Positions 50,501-53,500 of a DNA stretch of 64,000 nucleotides are shown here, in pieces. The position numbers and the translations under genes are program-made. The DNA is from Actinernus sp. WN-2022 (lineage: Eukaryota; Cnidaria; Anthozoa; Actiniaria; Actinernidae). Each line of letters opens with the position of its first letter. Within the stretch, counting starts at the first letter, position 1. The stretch lies in contig JAOWCC010001634.1 in the NCBI GenBank assembly GCA_030867875.1, forward strand, positions 5,503,877-5,567,876, in the 5' to 3' direction. The notes under the pieces were generated by a model. That model saw only the letters and a program-made list of their open reading frames with translations. It did not search any database and was not told the origin of the DNA.

Positions 50501-53500
50501 ACAGAGAAAACGTATCAGCACTTAGAAAAATACTGGAAAAACTGGAACTCTTCTTTGGGATGGAAATACGACAACATCGCAGAAAACGTATCAGTACTTA
50601 GCAGGGAATACTGGAAAAAACCTGGACCTCTTCTATGTGATGGAAATACAACAACAGTAGAGAAAGCTTATCAGCACTTAGCAGGGAATATTGGAAAAAA
50701 CTAGACATCTTCTAAGGGATGGAAATACAACAACAGCAGATAAAACTTATCAGCACTTGATAGGGAATACTGTAAAAAAACTAGACATCTTCTATGGGAT
50801 GGAAATAAAACAACAGCAGAGAAAACTTATCAGCACTTAGCAGGGAATACTTGACCTCTTCCATGGGATTTAAATGTCTTTGAAATTAGATCACAGTTTG
50901 CAACAAAATTTCCATGGTATTTCCAACATATATCCATTTGTTGGAAGTGTTCAAAACCATGGAAATTCAAACTAACTTCCAACTATTTTCCAACAAATTT
51001 CAAACAAACTTCCATCCCATGGAAGAGGTATAGTTTTCCAGTGCAATAGGTTTTTGGTACAATTTTCCGTTTTTTTTTTTTCATTTTGAACACACATGAG
51101 CCTTAAATAATTTATTTCTGAAATCAAAATCATTAATAATTCATGAAAAAATGGGTTACGCCCTCGTGTTTGTAAGTCTGATAAAAACACTGCTGCTCGT
51201 TTATTATTTATCAAATCCACTGAAACTGCATCAAAACTACTTTCCTTGTATGTGACAACATTTCATCCAATCAGAAGAGTCCAAAACAATATTAAACCAA
51301 GAAAGCTTTTAATTTTAAAATGTACCCCACGTTGAATAGTCATATTACAAGTTCTGAGTGTTTTCATTACAGGAGCAAAAAAAAATATTACGGCACTTCT
51401 GTAAATCATCAAAAGTTAAAAATAAACTGTAGCCAACATTTATTTATTTATTTATTTATTTATTTAATCGATTAATTTAGTTATTTTTCTCTTTATGTTA
51501 CCTTCTGATTTTTTTTTTATACTATCTGTTAGTGAGTATTGCAACGTAACGTATCGTATTTATATTGACAAGTTATTAATATCAGCATTAATGAAAATGT
51601 AACTGTAAATGTGTAATATCTTGAATAAATAGAATAAAATGCCAATGAGGTGGGTATTGAGAAAAATGTCACAATTAGCACGTTTCTGTAATCCTGGCCG
51701 TTGTCTTGTTCTTTGTCGTACTTAATTTACATTTATTTAAACTTTCAAGATTTTTACAAATAGATTAATTTAGCAAAAGGCTATTATTCTAGGTGTGTGT
51801 AGCCTGCTATGCAGACGTATTTTTTCACTCTCATAAATTCGAAGAACAAAGTAACGTCTGCTTACCCGAGCGCTTAATTAGTTTCCAATATGCAAGCATG
51901 ACGTCAGCACGTTTGTTTTATTTTTCTGCCCAATCAAATTTTAGTGAATTGGCGCGCCAGTGAACGCTCTCCTGATTGGTCGATGGCAAATATATTGTCT
52001 GGATTCCTTTTAAATGTAACATTACGTCACTTTCCAGGATATGGAAGGTAAAATCTGATTGGTCCATAACACAATGAGGTGTGCATATTGGTAGCTAATT
52101 AAGCGCTTGGGTAAGCAGCAAGAAAATGAAAATACAAATTCAGCAAAAGCAAAAAGAGTTCGGCTTCAACCTAACTGTTATACGTGCGAGAGGTTTACAT
52201 AGTAAAGGTCGGCCATTATTTATATTTAAAGAAGGACCACACTATAAAAGGGAACAGATCCTCCGCTTTCTCGCCCTTTGGGATTCAAAATTTGAATATT
52301 ACACATCAGAACAGTCAAGCAAGTAATCAGTCTTCTCCTGTTATAATACAGAATTGCTGAAGCTAAAAACAAATAAGCCATGGAAACGTAAACAACAGGA
52401 AGCTAGTTGCTCAGTTATGCTTTAGAATCGTTTACATTAATTGCTAAAATGTCGATTCTTTTGGAATTACTCATGAAGACTCTAAGTTCATCTATGTGGG
52501 CAAATAAGCTGTTAATATTTAGGCATGCCATAACAAATCCACGGCGAAAGTTAATATTTACAGGACTTACTGACTCACCATTCTGCGTAGGTTTATAGGT
52601 AATATCAGGTTTTGACCTAACGTGTCTGTCGGACTCCCAGGCGGCAAAACCCTAATCCCCCCTGATATGTGTGTTATAATTTTCAGCTAGAATAGTGCCG
52701 GCTTTTGACAGATGTAAGCCACCGCGATTTAGGTGTTCTTTGGTTATATTGTTGTTTTCAATAAAGTTCCAGTGACGTTGCCGGCAGGACTGCTTCAGGT
52801 GCTTGTTTACACTGATAATATTGCGGCCTTCGTCATCTGCTCTTGCGAGTAAGCCAGATATAGATACACTCTTTAGTGCAAAGAAATAGTCTTCCGTAAA
52901 ATGAATCACTGAAGTGTATACTACTATAGGTGAGATATCCCAATGTCAAGAGATAACTATACTACCGTAGTGCTTTTAGACCGTTGCTTTAAGAGGAATT
53001 ATACTTCCAAACATATCTCAATTTACCATCTTTCAGAAACTTCAGATTTGCGTATTTTTACAAATTAAGTACCTCGGATCTCCACCCACTTTTTAATTTC
53101 TTGCCGAGAGTCAACAAGGCCACTCTTAATCTAGGCAACTTAAGCCAGTTTATCCAAGGTGTAATACAGAGCGTTTCGAAAATTCGTTTATTAACAGATT
53201 AAGCTATAAATACCATACTTATGTAAAGAGCCCCTAATTAATTATAATGTTTGTATTTGTAATTAGCTTATTATTATCATTACTATTCGTAGTATAATAA
53301 ACATGTAACTTGAGCTATCTTTCCTTTTATCTTTTTATTAATGCTATAACATAAGATATGTATTTTTTTATCTGTGAATTAAAGACCATATATTTATTTT
53401 TTATTTATTTAGTATATTTTAGACATTCAAGTTTTCGATTTGAATTTCGCACGATACCAAATATCAGAGATTACTTAATCGGAGCATCATATGTTGCACA

